A DNA stretch of 64,000 bases. Origin: CAYQQQ01 sp964420125 (GTDB taxonomy: Bacteria > Actinomycetota > Acidimicrobiia > Acidimicrobiales > Microtrichaceae). Location of the stretch: contig CAYQQQ010000001.1 in assembly GCA_964420125.1 (NCBI GenBank), positions 338,956 to 402,955 on the forward strand, in the 5' to 3' direction. The translations under genes were made by a program, and so were the position numbers. Positions 25,018-32,873 of the stretch are shown here, piece by piece. How positions within the stretch are numbered: the stretch's first letter is position 1; each line of letters opens with the position of its first letter. The notes under the pieces are model-generated. The model searched no databases and was not told where the DNA came from. It saw nothing but the letters and a program-made list of their open reading frames with translations.

Positions 25018-27338
25018 CCCGCCGGCGCGCCGCCCACCCACTCGGCGATGGCGACGGGGTCCGCCTCGTCGAGCAGGTCGAGCAGATCGGCCTCGCTGGC
25101 CGCCGGCACCGGCAGGATCCCGCCGACGAGCTGATGGGACTGCCCGTCGGGCACCACTCGGCTGCACACCAGCATCCCCACGCTCGCCTGGTGGCTGAAG
25201 GTCGGCTCCCGCACCTCCAGCTGGTCACCGGTGCGGCGGTCGCGCACGGCGAGGCCTTCCCCGGGACGCACCTCGGTGATCTCGAACACGCTGCGTCCGA
25301 CCAGCGCCCAGGCCCGGCACAGCGACGCCTCGTCCTCGGGCAGGAGGTCGCCCACCTCCTCCACGAAGCGATCGAACCAGCCGCCCTCGCAGAGGACCAG
25401 GTCCATCACGATCGGGTCCTCCAGCGCCTCGGCGAAGAGGTCCACGTCGGTCGGATCCACGGCGCGCGCTGCGGCGACGTCGATCACCGTGTAGCGGGCC
25501 TCGCTGCGGCGCTCCAGGTAGCCGACCGCCTTGCGGTGCAGCCATCCGATCCGATCCGCCAACGGCGGTCGCTCGATCCGGCCGAGGTGGCACTGCTTGT
25601 ACTTGCGACCCGAGCCGCACCAACAGGGCTCGTTGCGCCCCGGGACGGCACCCTCCGGCGGCGTCACCGAGCGCAGGGTCTGGAGCTCCCGGAACGCGGT
25701 CTCGGACCACTCCATGCTCCGCCACAGCCTCGCCGCGCCGGCCGCGTCGCCGCGCAGCGACGCGTACCAGGCGAGTCGATCGGTGACCACGGCGTTGTCC
25801 CGGTCGGCTCCGAAGGCACGGCGGAACTCCGCTTCGGCGGTCACCGGATCGGCGTCGTGCTCCGCTCGCAACGCCGACAGCAGCGCCCCCGTCGCGATCC
25901 CGCGCGGCGTCGACGCCGCATCGACGAGAGCCGAGATGAACACCTCCGCTCGCCGCTCGGACCCCGGTTCGACGCTGTCGAACAGCTCCAGGGCGACCGT
26001 CGAGCACACGTCGTCGTCCTCGAGGTCCTCCAGCACCTCCCGCAGCGTCTGGGTGCTCGGGGGAGCCTCCGCCTCTCCGACCCAACCCGGTTCCACACCG
26101 GCGGACACGTCGGCGACGGCGAGGATCCGAAGGGCCCTGCGGGCACGGCCCCGGTCGGGCTCCAGCATCTGGGCGACCCGCTCGGAACGCCGGCGCACCA
26201 GCGCTGCGTACCAGACGGACTCCTCGTGGGCGACCTCGTCGCCACGGCGCTGCAGGCCGGCGGCCTCGGCGAGCTCGCCCAGCGGGGCCGTCGGGACGGC
26301 GAAGGTCTCGGGGCGCTCCAGCAAGAGGGACAGGACCAGGGAGTGGGCCCCGATCGGCACCTGCCACTCGTCCACCTCCCGGTCGTAGGCCGACCGGAGG
26401 CGCTCGCAGAGCGACTGGTCCAGCTCGGGATCCGAGAGCACCGCCTCGATCTCGACCTCGCCGTCGGCGGTGACCCGCACGGCCAGGAGGTCGCCGGCCG
26501 AGAACCTCTCCAGCCACCCCTGCGGGCCGACCATCGCGGGGACGTCCTCGACGAGCGAGACGTCCAGGTCCTCCCCCGAGGGAAGGCGCAGGTGCCCTCG
26601 ACGCAGGAAGGTGATCAGGTCGAAGTCGGCGCGCAGGAGATGAGCCGCACGCTCGGCCTCGCCGAGCCGGTGCGTGAGCACGATCCCATCGGTGAGCCCG
26701 TCGACGTGCACCACGCGGTTCCCGCTCAGGAGGCCCAGCGGGCCGAAGCCGTCGAGGAGGTTCTCGATCACCCGGTCGACGAGGGCCGCGGCGGATCGGT
26801 CCTCCGCCGCCCGACCCAGCTCCCCGATCGCCGCCTGGCTCAGCTGATCGACGGAGATCCCCTGCGAGGCGGACGCACCGTCGAGGACGGCGCGCTGGAT
26901 CTCGTGGGGGCCGGGAAGGGGAAGGCTCCCCAGGGATTCCACGTACGCGTCGCGATCCCAGGAGCTGTGGTTGTCGAGGGCGTCCTGCATCGAGGGGAGC
27001 AGCACGAGCGCCAGCTGGCTGAGCACCTCCTCTCGGATCATCCCGGCGTCCAGCATCCGCTGCACCGCAGACCAGGCTTCCGGCGGGTCGTCGTCGAGGA
27101 CCTGGTGTGCGATCGCTCCGTAGACGAGGAGCTGCAGCTCCTCCAGCTCGACGGCGAAGGAGCGCTCCAGCAGCGCGATCCGTTGGTCGGGTTCGCCGAG
27201 GTCCCACTCCTCGCCGGGTTCGGCGCCGAAGACGAACAGCAGACGGTCGGTGGAGGGTCGGTCGGCCATCAACTGGACAGTAACGGTGCTGCCATCGCCA
27301 CGTCGCACCCGCACCGCACCTCGACGATCAGCCGCCAT
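25011..27338 (-). CDS. Large SEC-C motif protein of unknown function
   Basis: The protein has up to 775 residues. Near residue 555 it has the zinc-binding SEC-C motif RNEPCWCGSGRKYKQCHLG (CXCX8CH), first known from SecA tails. The rest is an acidic alpha-helical, repeat-like region, possibly TPR-like around VTAEAEFRRAFGADRDNAVVTDRLAW. A beta-rich C-terminal region follows. It has no membrane segment or signal peptide. ATG 27338 overlaps marR by 11 bases with a GGAGG only two bases away; ATG 27269 (752 residues) is the alternative start. Function is unknown. Confidence 0.7.
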   Translation of the reverse strand: MAADRRGAVRVRRGDGSTVTVQLMADRPSTDRLLFVFGAEPGEEWDLGEPDQRIALLERSFAVELEELQLLVYGAIAHQVLDDDPPEAWSAVQRMLDAGMIREEVLSQLALVLLPSMQDALDNHSSWDRDAYVESLGSLPLPGPHEIQRAVLDGASASQGISVDQLSQAAIGELGRAAEDRSAAALVDRVIENLLDGFGPLGLLSGNRVVHVDGLTDGIVLTHRLGEAERAAHLLRADFDLITFLRRGHLRLPSGEDLDVSLVEDVPAMVGPQGWLERFSAGDLLAVRVTADGEVEIEAVLSDPELDQSLCERLRSAYDREVDEWQVPIGAHSLVLSLLLERPETFAVPTAPLGELAEAAGLQRRGDEVAHEESVWYAALVRRRSERVAQMLEPDRGRARRALRILAVADVSAGVEPGWVGEAEAPPSTQTLREVLEDLEDDDVCSTVALELFDSVEPGSERRAEVFISALVDAASTPRGIATGALLSALRAEHDADPVTAEAEFRRAFGADRDNAVVTDRLAWYASLRGDAAGAARLWRSMEWSETAFRELQTLRSVTPPEGAVPGRNEPCWCGSGRKYKQCHLGRIERPPLADRIGWLHRKAVGYLERRSEARYTVIDVAAARAVDPTDVDLFAEALEDPIVMDLVLCEGGWFDRFVEEVGDLLPEDEASLCRAWALVGRSVFEITEVRPGEGLAVRDRRTGDQLEVREPTFSHQASVGMLVCSRVVPDGQSHQLVGGILPVPAASEADLLDLLDEADPVAIAEWVGGAPAGQ

Positions 27339-27816
27339 CGCCTCCGTCGCATCCCTCGGCAGCGTCGTCGAGCGCGCGCAGCACAGCTTCTGCGGCCTCG
27401 GCGACCGCCGACAGCTGGGCCGGGGTGAGCGGGTCGACGAACAGCCGCCGCACCGCCGCCACGTGGCCCGGTGCGGCCGCTTCGATCTCGGCCCGGCCGC
27501 GCTGGGTCACCGCCACGAAGGCTCCCCGGCGATCGGACGGGCACTGCTGCTTCTCCACCAGAGCGCGACTCGCCATGCGGGCCACCTGATGGGACACCCT
27601 GCTCTTCTCCCAGCCCAGGTCACGGGCCAGCTCGAAGAGGCGCATGCGCCCCTCCGGGCGGTCGGTGAGCTGCACCAGCACGGCGTAGTCGGCATCGGAC
27701 AGCCCGGACTCCGAGGCGAGCTGGCGGGCCAGCTGGCCGTCGAGGCGCATCTGCATGAGCTTCAGGGCACGCCATGCACGTTCCTGATCAGCGTCCAGCC
27801 ATGCGACGTCGTCCAC
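27328..27816 (-). CDS. MarR-family transcriptional regulator
   Basis: The 162-residue protein has the MarR winged helix: DYAVLVQLTDRPEGRMRLFELARDLGWEKSRVSHQVARM (about residues 42-80) and the wing DRRGAFVAVTQRG. It is divergent from yceI, whose promoter holds a palindrome between -35 and -10 that is a likely MarR operator. GTG 27816 is leaderless, with TAGGAT six bases upstream. Ligand unknown. Confidence 0.88.
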   Translation of the reverse strand: MDDVAWLDADQERAWRALKLMQMRLDGQLARQLASESGLSDADYAVLVQLTDRPEGRMRLFELARDLGWEKSRVSHQVARMASRALVEKQQCPSDRRGAFVAVTQRGRAEIEAAAPGHVAAVRRLFVDPLTPAQLSAVAEAAEAVLRALDDAAEGCDGGDGG

Positions 27817-27822
27817 GACGAC

Positions 27823-27828
27823 ATCCTA
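27823..27828 (-). promoter_or_regulatory. -10 element of marR (leaderless)
   Basis: TAGGAT on the minus strand ends six bases before GTG 27816. Confidence 0.5.
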
Positions 27829-27836
27829 CAGTGCCG

Positions 27837-27883
27837 TTGCGGAATAGATGATGCATCACCTATGTTAGTGGATACGTCACCTA
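27837..27883 (+). promoter_or_regulatory. yceI promoter with MarR operator candidates
   Basis: TTGCGG (27837-27842) and TATGTT (27861-27866) are 18 bases apart. The perfect palindrome TGATGCATCA (27849-27858) sits in that spacer. In addition TCACCTA occurs at 27856-27862 and again at 27877-27883, 21 bases apart, that is two helical turns. Both are candidate MarR contacts. Confidence 0.55.
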
Positions 27884-27897
27884 CCAGGAGGAGCCCC

Positions 27898-28467
27898 ATG
27901 ACCACGACGTCCGCCACCGACCCGGCCACCGCCACCGGCACCTACGCCATCGACCCGAGCCACAGCCGCATCGGCTTCGTCGCCCGCCACGCCATGGTCA
28001 CCAAGGTGCGTGGGTCCTTCGACGAGTTCGACGGCAGCGGCCACTTCGACGCCGAGCACCCGGAGCGCTCCCAGCTGCAGCTGACCATCCAGGCCGCCAG
28101 CATCGACACCCGCAACGAGGACCGCGACGCCCACCTGCGCAGCAACGACTTCTTCGACATGGAGACCTACCCCACGATCTCCTTCGCCTCCACCGCCGTC
28201 GAGCCCGTCGGCGATGACCGCTACAGGGTGACCGGGGATCTCACCATCAAGGGCGTGACCAAGCCGGTCACCGTCGACTTCGAGTACACCGGCACCGCCA
28301 CGGACCCCTTCGGCAACCACCGCCTCGGCCTCGAGGGCGCCACCACCATCAACCGCAAGGACTGGGGCATCACCTGGAACGCGGCGCTGGAGGCCGGCGG
28401 CGTTCTGGTGAGCGAGAAGATCACCCTGGAGCTCGAGGTATCCGCCATCCGCGCCGCGGAGAGCTGA
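27898..28467 (+). CDS. YceI-family lipid-binding protein
   Basis: The 189-residue protein matches YceI: GTYAIDPSHSRIGFVARHAMVTKVRGSF, FDMETYPTISFAST, TGDLTIKGVTKPVTVDFEY and INRKDWGITWN. The fold is a lipocalin-like barrel that binds polyisoprenoids. Many relatives are secreted, but this one has no signal peptide, as is common in actinobacteria. AGGAGGAG precedes ATG 27898. The MarR divergent to it probably controls it. Confidence 0.92.
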   Translation: MTTTSATDPATATGTYAIDPSHSRIGFVARHAMVTKVRGSFDEFDGSGHFDAEHPERSQLQLTIQAASIDTRNEDRDAHLRSNDFFDMETYPTISFASTAVEPVGDDRYRVTGDLTIKGVTKPVTVDFEYTGTATDPFGNHRLGLEGATTINRKDWGITWNAALEAGGVLVSEKITLELEVSAIRAAES

Positions 28468-28495
28468 CCGACCGGGCCGGGCCGCCCCTCCGGCG

Positions 28496-28531
28496 TCCGT
28501 TCGGCGAAGGTCGTCGCCCGTGCCGAACGGA
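28496..28531. terminator. Bidirectional terminator-like hairpin
   Basis: TCCGTTCGGC (28496-28505) pairs perfectly with GCCGAACGGA (28522-28531) across a 16-base loop. It lies between two convergent genes, yceI and the SCP2-like gene. There is no T-tract. Confidence 0.5.
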
Positions 28532-28561
28532 GGGTCGGGCGCTCAGCCGGGAGTCGTGGGC

Positions 28562-29080
28562 TCAGCCGGCGGCACGGGCCCGGCGGCGACGACGCCGCAG
28601 GTAGGCGAGCGTCACCACCACGCCGGTGGTCACCGCCACGGCGATCACCACCTGGCGGCGCTGCTGGGCCATGGCCTCCTCGTCGCCGTAGAACGACGCC
28701 GGGACCGACAGGGCGTAGCCCGCAGCGGCCACCGCATCGAGGCGGGCGCTGGGTCGGATCGAGAGGTCCCGGTTGGCGACCGCCTTGACGGGGTTGACCT
28801 GACCGCTGCACAGCTTGGCCATCTCCAGCCAGGGGCCGGCCAGCACCGCGGCACCCGAGGCCGCGCCGTTGGCCACCACCACCTCCCCGCCCCGGAAGGA
28901 CAGGGTGACGGAGATGTCGCGATCCGACGCGGTGAGCACCACCTCGCCCCGGGCCAGCTTCGTCACCCGCGCCCGGGACGGGTAGTCGCGCATGTTGTCC
29001 TCGAGGAGGCCCCCGAGCATGACCGCCATGCCCGAGGCCTCGTCGCCGTCGGCGAGGGTGACGACCGGGGACGCCGCCAT
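28562..29080 (-). CDS. SCP2-like protein with C-terminal membrane anchor
   Basis: I recognise this only weakly. The 172-residue product has an SCP2 (sterol carrier)-like region at about residues 5-125 (ARVTKLARGEVVLTA, VSGAAV-like turn, LAGPWLEMAKLCSGQVNPVKAV). A single helix QVVIAVAVTTGVVVTLAYL and an Arg-rich tail (RRRRRRARAAG) follow, so it would be a tail-anchored lipid-binding protein facing the cytoplasm. It shares a one-base TGATG junction with the FAD oxidoreductase upstream. It may present a lipid substrate to that enzyme at the membrane. Confidence 0.65.
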   Translation of the reverse strand: MAASPVVTLADGDEASGMAVMLGGLLEDNMRDYPSRARVTKLARGEVVLTASDRDISVTLSFRGGEVVVANGAASGAAVLAGPWLEMAKLCSGQVNPVKAVANRDLSIRPSARLDAVAAAGYALSVPASFYGDEEAMAQQRRQVVIAVAVTTGVVVTLAYLRRRRRRARAAG

Positions 29081-30681
29081 CAGATCCTCTGCCACCACTT
29101 CTCGATGCCGAGGTCGTCGGCGATGACCTGCAGGGCGTTGTAGCCCGGCCCGAAGGTGATGAACCCGTGGGGGTGCTGGGTGCTGCCCGCCATGTACAGG
29201 CCCTCGACCGGCGTGCGGTACTGGCCGAGCTCGGGCAGCGGCCGCTGGTCCAACATGTTGGCAAGGCTGATCTCACCCATCATCCAGTCGCCGCGGACCA
29301 TGTTGGGCAGCTTGCGGGCGATGTCGTGGGGGGTGAAGACCGACCACTCCACGATGGCGTCGTCGGTGAGGTTCGGGGCGTAGCGGCGCCAGGCGTCGAT
29401 GCACTTCTGGCCGTACCAGCGGCCCATGTCGTCCCAGGCGCCTTCGCCACCGTCGGCCAGGGCGAACGGAGCGAACTGGCGCAGCAGTCCGGTGGAGAAC
29501 CCGGGAGGTGCGTCGGTGGGATCGTACAGCGAGTTCACCGCCGCGTTCGGCTGCGGATCGACCAGCTGGCCCTTGCGGATCTTGGCCCAGTCCTCGTCCA
29601 GTCGACGGGGTGAGTCGATGCCCAGGTTCACCACCCAGGCCCGGTTCACGTCCGGGTCGAACTCCGCGGCGACGTACTCGGGGAAGGCGTTCATGGCCAG
29701 GTGCACCGAGAACAGCGACCAGTCCTTGTGCACGACCTTGGTCTTGACGTCGTGGGTGAACTCCTCCGACAGCGCGGAGGGCTCGATGAACTCGAGGAAC
29801 GTCTGCTCCACCGACACCGTCGAGGCCACCAGCTTGCGGGCCTTCAGCTCGATGCCGTCGGCGGTGCGCACGCCGACGGCGCGGTTGCCGTCCACCAGCA
29901 CGTTGGTCACCTCGGCGTCGGACCACATCACACCGCCGTGCTGGGCCAGGTCGCGCCACAGTGCGTGGGCCAGGCGGTGGGAGCCACCGAGGCAGAGGTG
30001 CCAGTTGTCGATCTTGCCGACCAGCAGCGGGTAGCCGATGGCCAGACCGGGCACGTCGTTGGTGTAGGAGCACACCGCCCCGTGGAAGGCCAGGTGGGCC
30101 TTGATGCGGTCGTCGGTGAAGTGCCGGTCGAGGAACTGGTTGATGGTCTCGCGGCGGAGCTTCACCGACAGGAACTCCGAGCGATCCTCCACCCCGAAGG
30201 TGGCCAGCGCCTTGGTGAGCTCCTTCACGCTCAGCGGCGGCTGGTACATCAGCGTGCCGAGCAGCAGGTCGACGAAGCCGTGGGCCTCGTCGTAGAGGCG
30301 CTTGAAGGTCTGGGCGTCGTCCTCGTTGAACCGGGCCATCGACTCGATGGTCTTGTCCATGTCGGTGTGGATGGTCAGCGCGGTGCCGTCGTCGAAGATC
30401 GAGGCCATCTGCACCTCGGGGCGCACGTACTCGATGCCGTGTCCGCGCACCTCCAGGTCGCTCACCGGCGGGGCCATGTCCACGAAGGTGTGGTAGTTGG
30501 CGTGCATGTTGTGCACGAAGCCGGCCCGGGTCACCTCCTCGGAGCACAGCCCGCCGCCCTCCTCGTGACGGCGCTCCAGCACGATCACGTCCAGCCCGCT
30601 GCGGGCCAGGTAGGCGCCCAGGGTGAGGCCGTTGTGGCCCGCCCCGATGATGATGGCGTCGTAGGTGTCCTTCAGCGTCAT
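29080..30681 (-). CDS. CrtI-like NAD(P)/FAD-dependent oxidoreductase (third paralogue)
   Basis: The 533-residue flavoprotein of the phytoene-desaturase/retinol-saturase group has the dinucleotide motif AIIIGAGHNGLTLGAYLARSG followed by VLERRHEEGGG. A C-terminal FAD-binding end (EGLYMAGSTQHPHGFITFGPGYNALQVI) is also seen. Such enzymes desaturate or saturate long isoprenoid or lipid chains. It is the more divergent member of the three paralogues here. It starts six bases after the SCP2-like gene and its TGA overlaps the next ATG. There is no signal peptide. Confidence 0.85.
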   Translation of the reverse strand: MTLKDTYDAIIIGAGHNGLTLGAYLARSGLDVIVLERRHEEGGGLCSEEVTRAGFVHNMHANYHTFVDMAPPVSDLEVRGHGIEYVRPEVQMASIFDDGTALTIHTDMDKTIESMARFNEDDAQTFKRLYDEAHGFVDLLLGTLMYQPPLSVKELTKALATFGVEDRSEFLSVKLRRETINQFLDRHFTDDRIKAHLAFHGAVCSYTNDVPGLAIGYPLLVGKIDNWHLCLGGSHRLAHALWRDLAQHGGVMWSDAEVTNVLVDGNRAVGVRTADGIELKARKLVASTVSVEQTFLEFIEPSALSEEFTHDVKTKVVHKDWSLFSVHLAMNAFPEYVAAEFDPDVNRAWVVNLGIDSPRRLDEDWAKIRKGQLVDPQPNAAVNSLYDPTDAPPGFSTGLLRQFAPFALADGGEGAWDDMGRWYGQKCIDAWRRYAPNLTDDAIVEWSVFTPHDIARKLPNMVRGDWMMGEISLANMLDQRPLPELGQYRTPVEGLYMAGSTQHPHGFITFGPGYNALQVIADDLGIEKWWQRI

Positions 30682-30687
30682 CTCAAC

Positions 30688-31137
30688 TCACCCCTCGTAC
30701 GGTGGACGGCCCTTGGGCCAGGTCGTGTCGACCCCCTGCGAGTAGGCCTCGAGGAGCACCTGCACCATCTCGGCCTGCCGCATGAGGAAGCGCATGTCGC
30801 CCCGGACCTTCACCGCGCCCGACAGGGCGGCGTCGATCGGATCCGCAGCGGCCGCGGCGATCTCGTCGAACACGGTGGCCGGACCGGTGAAGCGGTAGTC
30901 GAGCTTCACCGACGGGTCGTCGTCGTCGATCTCGCGGTACCAGGCGCACAGCCCGCCCTCGAGGCGGATCAGGAACTTCAGCACGTCGCCGTCGCCGACG
31001 TAGGGCGAGCGGCCGTCGCCCACGATCTCGACCTGGATGGTGAAGGAGTCGGTCGGGGCCTCGGGGATGGTGGCCACCGCCTCGTTGATGGCGACCTTCA
31101 CCGCCTCGTACCACTCCGTGGTGTACACGTCAGGCAT
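30688..31137 (-). CDS. SCP2 sterol-carrier domain protein
   Basis: The 149-residue soluble protein is built as one SCP2 domain: TDSFTIQVEIVGDG, VLKFLIRLEGGLCAWYREID, LDYRFTGPATVFDEIAAAAADPIDAALSGAVKVRGDMRFLMRQAEMVQVLLEAY. SCP2 domains hold sterols, fatty acyl-CoA or other lipids in a hydrophobic tunnel. It is tightly packed between two CrtI-like oxidoreductases (gaps of one and six bases), so it probably delivers their substrate. It has no membrane segment, unlike the other SCP2-like protein of the cluster. Confidence 0.8.
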   Translation of the reverse strand: MPDVYTTEWYEAVKVAINEAVATIPEAPTDSFTIQVEIVGDGRSPYVGDGDVLKFLIRLEGGLCAWYREIDDDDPSVKLDYRFTGPATVFDEIAAAAADPIDAALSGAVKVRGDMRFLMRQAEMVQVLLEAYSQGVDTTWPKGRPPYEG

Positions 31138-31138
31138 C

Positions 31139-32740
31139 TCAGTACCCCCTCTCGGTCACCGGGCTCGGCAGGTCGAGATCCTCGGCGATCACCTTGTAGG
31201 CGTTGTAGCCCGGAGCGGAGTGCACGCCCCCGCCCGGGTAGGCCGACGGCCCGCACAGGTAGAGGCCGTCGACCTCCAGGCGGTAGTCGGCCGCTTCCGG
31301 CCAGGGCCGGTTCGGTCCCATCTGGTCGGGCGCCATGTCGCCCAGCAGGCAGTCGCCCTCCCACATCAGGTTCTTCCGCTCCATCTGGTCGGGCGTGTAG
31401 AGCTTCATGGCGATGACGTTGTCGTGGGTCATGTTGGGAGCGAAGTCGCCCCATCGGGCGAGGAACTTCTCCATGTAGTCGACCCGGATGTCGGCCCACT
31501 CCTGAGTGTCGAAGTAGGAGGCCATGGGGAAGAAGAACCAGCCCGTGGCCGAGTGCCGCCCGGCCGGTGCCTGCGAGGGATCCCACAGGCTGTTGACCCA
31601 CGTGCCCGCCGCCGGCTCCGGCAGCCAGCCCGAGTGGGCGGCGCGGATGTAGCGCTCCACGTCCTCGGGCTGGTCGTAGCCGACGACGGTGTAGAAGCAG
31701 CGGTCGATGTCGGGGTCCCAGCGCGCCGAGGAGTAGGCCGGCGCGTCGTAGAGGCAGAGCATCGGGGTCGCCAGAACACCGCTCGGGCCGTAGCGGAAGT
31801 CCTTGGCGCGCTTGTAGAACAGCGGGCTCACGTGGTCGGGGCCGACCATGTCGACGACGACCTGGCGCACATCCGCGTTGGCCACCACGCACTTCTCGGC
31901 GCGGAACTCCATGCCCCGGGCCACCACGCCGACCGCCCGGCCGTCCTCCACGAGGATCTTCTCCACCTCGGCGTTCTCGATCAGGTCGACGCCGTGGGCG
32001 TAGCAGGCCTGGGTCATGGCCTTGGCCAGGGTGTGGGTGCCCCCCTTGGCGAGGCGGAAGCGCCCGACCATCCACATGAGGGCGGTGGGCACCATGCCGC
32101 CGGTGCCGGCCTGGTCGAGGGGCACGCCGAACTCCACGGCCATGCGGTAGAGCAGCGTGCGCATCTCCGGCGACTCGAACAGCTCGTCGATGACCGCCTT
32201 GGGCGACTTCAGCGCGAAGTGCGGGCCGATCCCCATGTCGCCGAACATGTCGCCGAGCATGGCCCCCTGGGCTTCGTTCATCCCTTCGAATGGCGGGTTG
32301 TAGATCCCGATGCCCAGGAACTGGCCGAACTCCATCGTGCGCTGCTTGAGCTCCATGAAGGTGTCGGCGTCGGCCTTGGAGTACTGGGCGATGCTGGCGT
32401 GGGTCTTGTCCAGCAGGTCGTTGCGGTGCAGCACGATGGGCGGCCGCCCATCCGCGAAGGCGATGCCCGCCTGGTTCTCCGGGGTGATCGAGCGCAGCCC
32501 GCAGTTCTCCAGGTCGAAGTCCTCGATCATCGGGATGATGTCGAAGAACTCCATGTAGTTGGCGTGGAGGTTGAACCGGAAGCCGGACTCGACCGGCTCC
32601 TCGGTGTTGATCCCACCGCCCTCCTCGTGGCGACGTTCGATGATGGCGGTCTTCAGACCGGCCTTCGCCATGTAGGCGGCGGTGCACAGGCCGTTGTGCC
32701 CGGCCCCGATGACGATGGCGTCGTAGACGTTGGTGCTCAT
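31139..32740 (-). CDS. CrtI-like NAD(P)/FAD-dependent oxidoreductase (second paralogue)
   Basis: The 533-residue enzyme has AIVIGAGHNGLCTAAYMAKAGLKT then IIERRHEEGGG at the N-terminus and GLYLCGPSAYPGGGVHSAPGYNAY at the FAD-binding C-terminus. It is very similar in sequence to the paralogue encoded next upstream, including a 100-base stretch of identical DNA. A KstR-like palindrome lies 60 bases upstream of the ATG, and this gene heads a four-gene run (oxidoreductase, SCP2, oxidoreductase, SCP2-like). Substrate unknown; a sterol or isoprenoid is the reasonable guess. Confidence 0.87.
   Translation of the reverse strand: MSTNVYDAIVIGAGHNGLCTAAYMAKAGLKTAIIERRHEEGGGINTEEPVESGFRFNLHANYMEFFDIIPMIEDFDLENCGLRSITPENQAGIAFADGRPPIVLHRNDLLDKTHASIAQYSKADADTFMELKQRTMEFGQFLGIGIYNPPFEGMNEAQGAMLGDMFGDMGIGPHFALKSPKAVIDELFESPEMRTLLYRMAVEFGVPLDQAGTGGMVPTALMWMVGRFRLAKGGTHTLAKAMTQACYAHGVDLIENAEVEKILVEDGRAVGVVARGMEFRAEKCVVANADVRQVVVDMVGPDHVSPLFYKRAKDFRYGPSGVLATPMLCLYDAPAYSSARWDPDIDRCFYTVVGYDQPEDVERYIRAAHSGWLPEPAAGTWVNSLWDPSQAPAGRHSATGWFFFPMASYFDTQEWADIRVDYMEKFLARWGDFAPNMTHDNVIAMKLYTPDQMERKNLMWEGDCLLGDMAPDQMGPNRPWPEAADYRLEVDGLYLCGPSAYPGGGVHSAPGYNAYKVIAEDLDLPSPVTERGY
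32456..32555 (-). repeat. 100-bp block identical to 34191-34290
   Basis: These 100 bases, inside the second CrtI-like gene near its 5' end, are identical to 34191-34290 in the first paralogue, 1735 bases away in the same orientation. The flanking DNA is less alike. This indicates recent duplication with selection, or gene conversion. Confidence 0.9.
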
Positions 32741-32799
32741 TGGCTCACCCCGATGGACAGCCGTCGGCTCTCACACCCCGCCGGCGGACTCCGCGAAAC

Positions 32800-32813
32800 T
32801 GGAACCTGTTCTA
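32800..32813. promoter_or_regulatory. KstR-like operator before the CrtI/SCP2 operon
   Basis: TGGAACCTGTTCTA fits TnnAACnnGTTnnA. It lies 60 bases before the ATG of the second CrtI-like gene. Read on the minus strand it overlaps a possible -10 (TAGAAC). It is the second such site in 8.5 kb. Confidence 0.6.
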
Positions 32814-32873
32814 CCAGATATCTCGCCAGCGTGCCAAGAGGCGAATGGCGCTCCGGGTGCGACGTCGGTCACC

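Noticed and set aside
24876..27428. 850-codon plus-strand frame opposite the SEC-C gene
   Set aside because: The SEC-C zinc motif and normal composition are on the minus strand.
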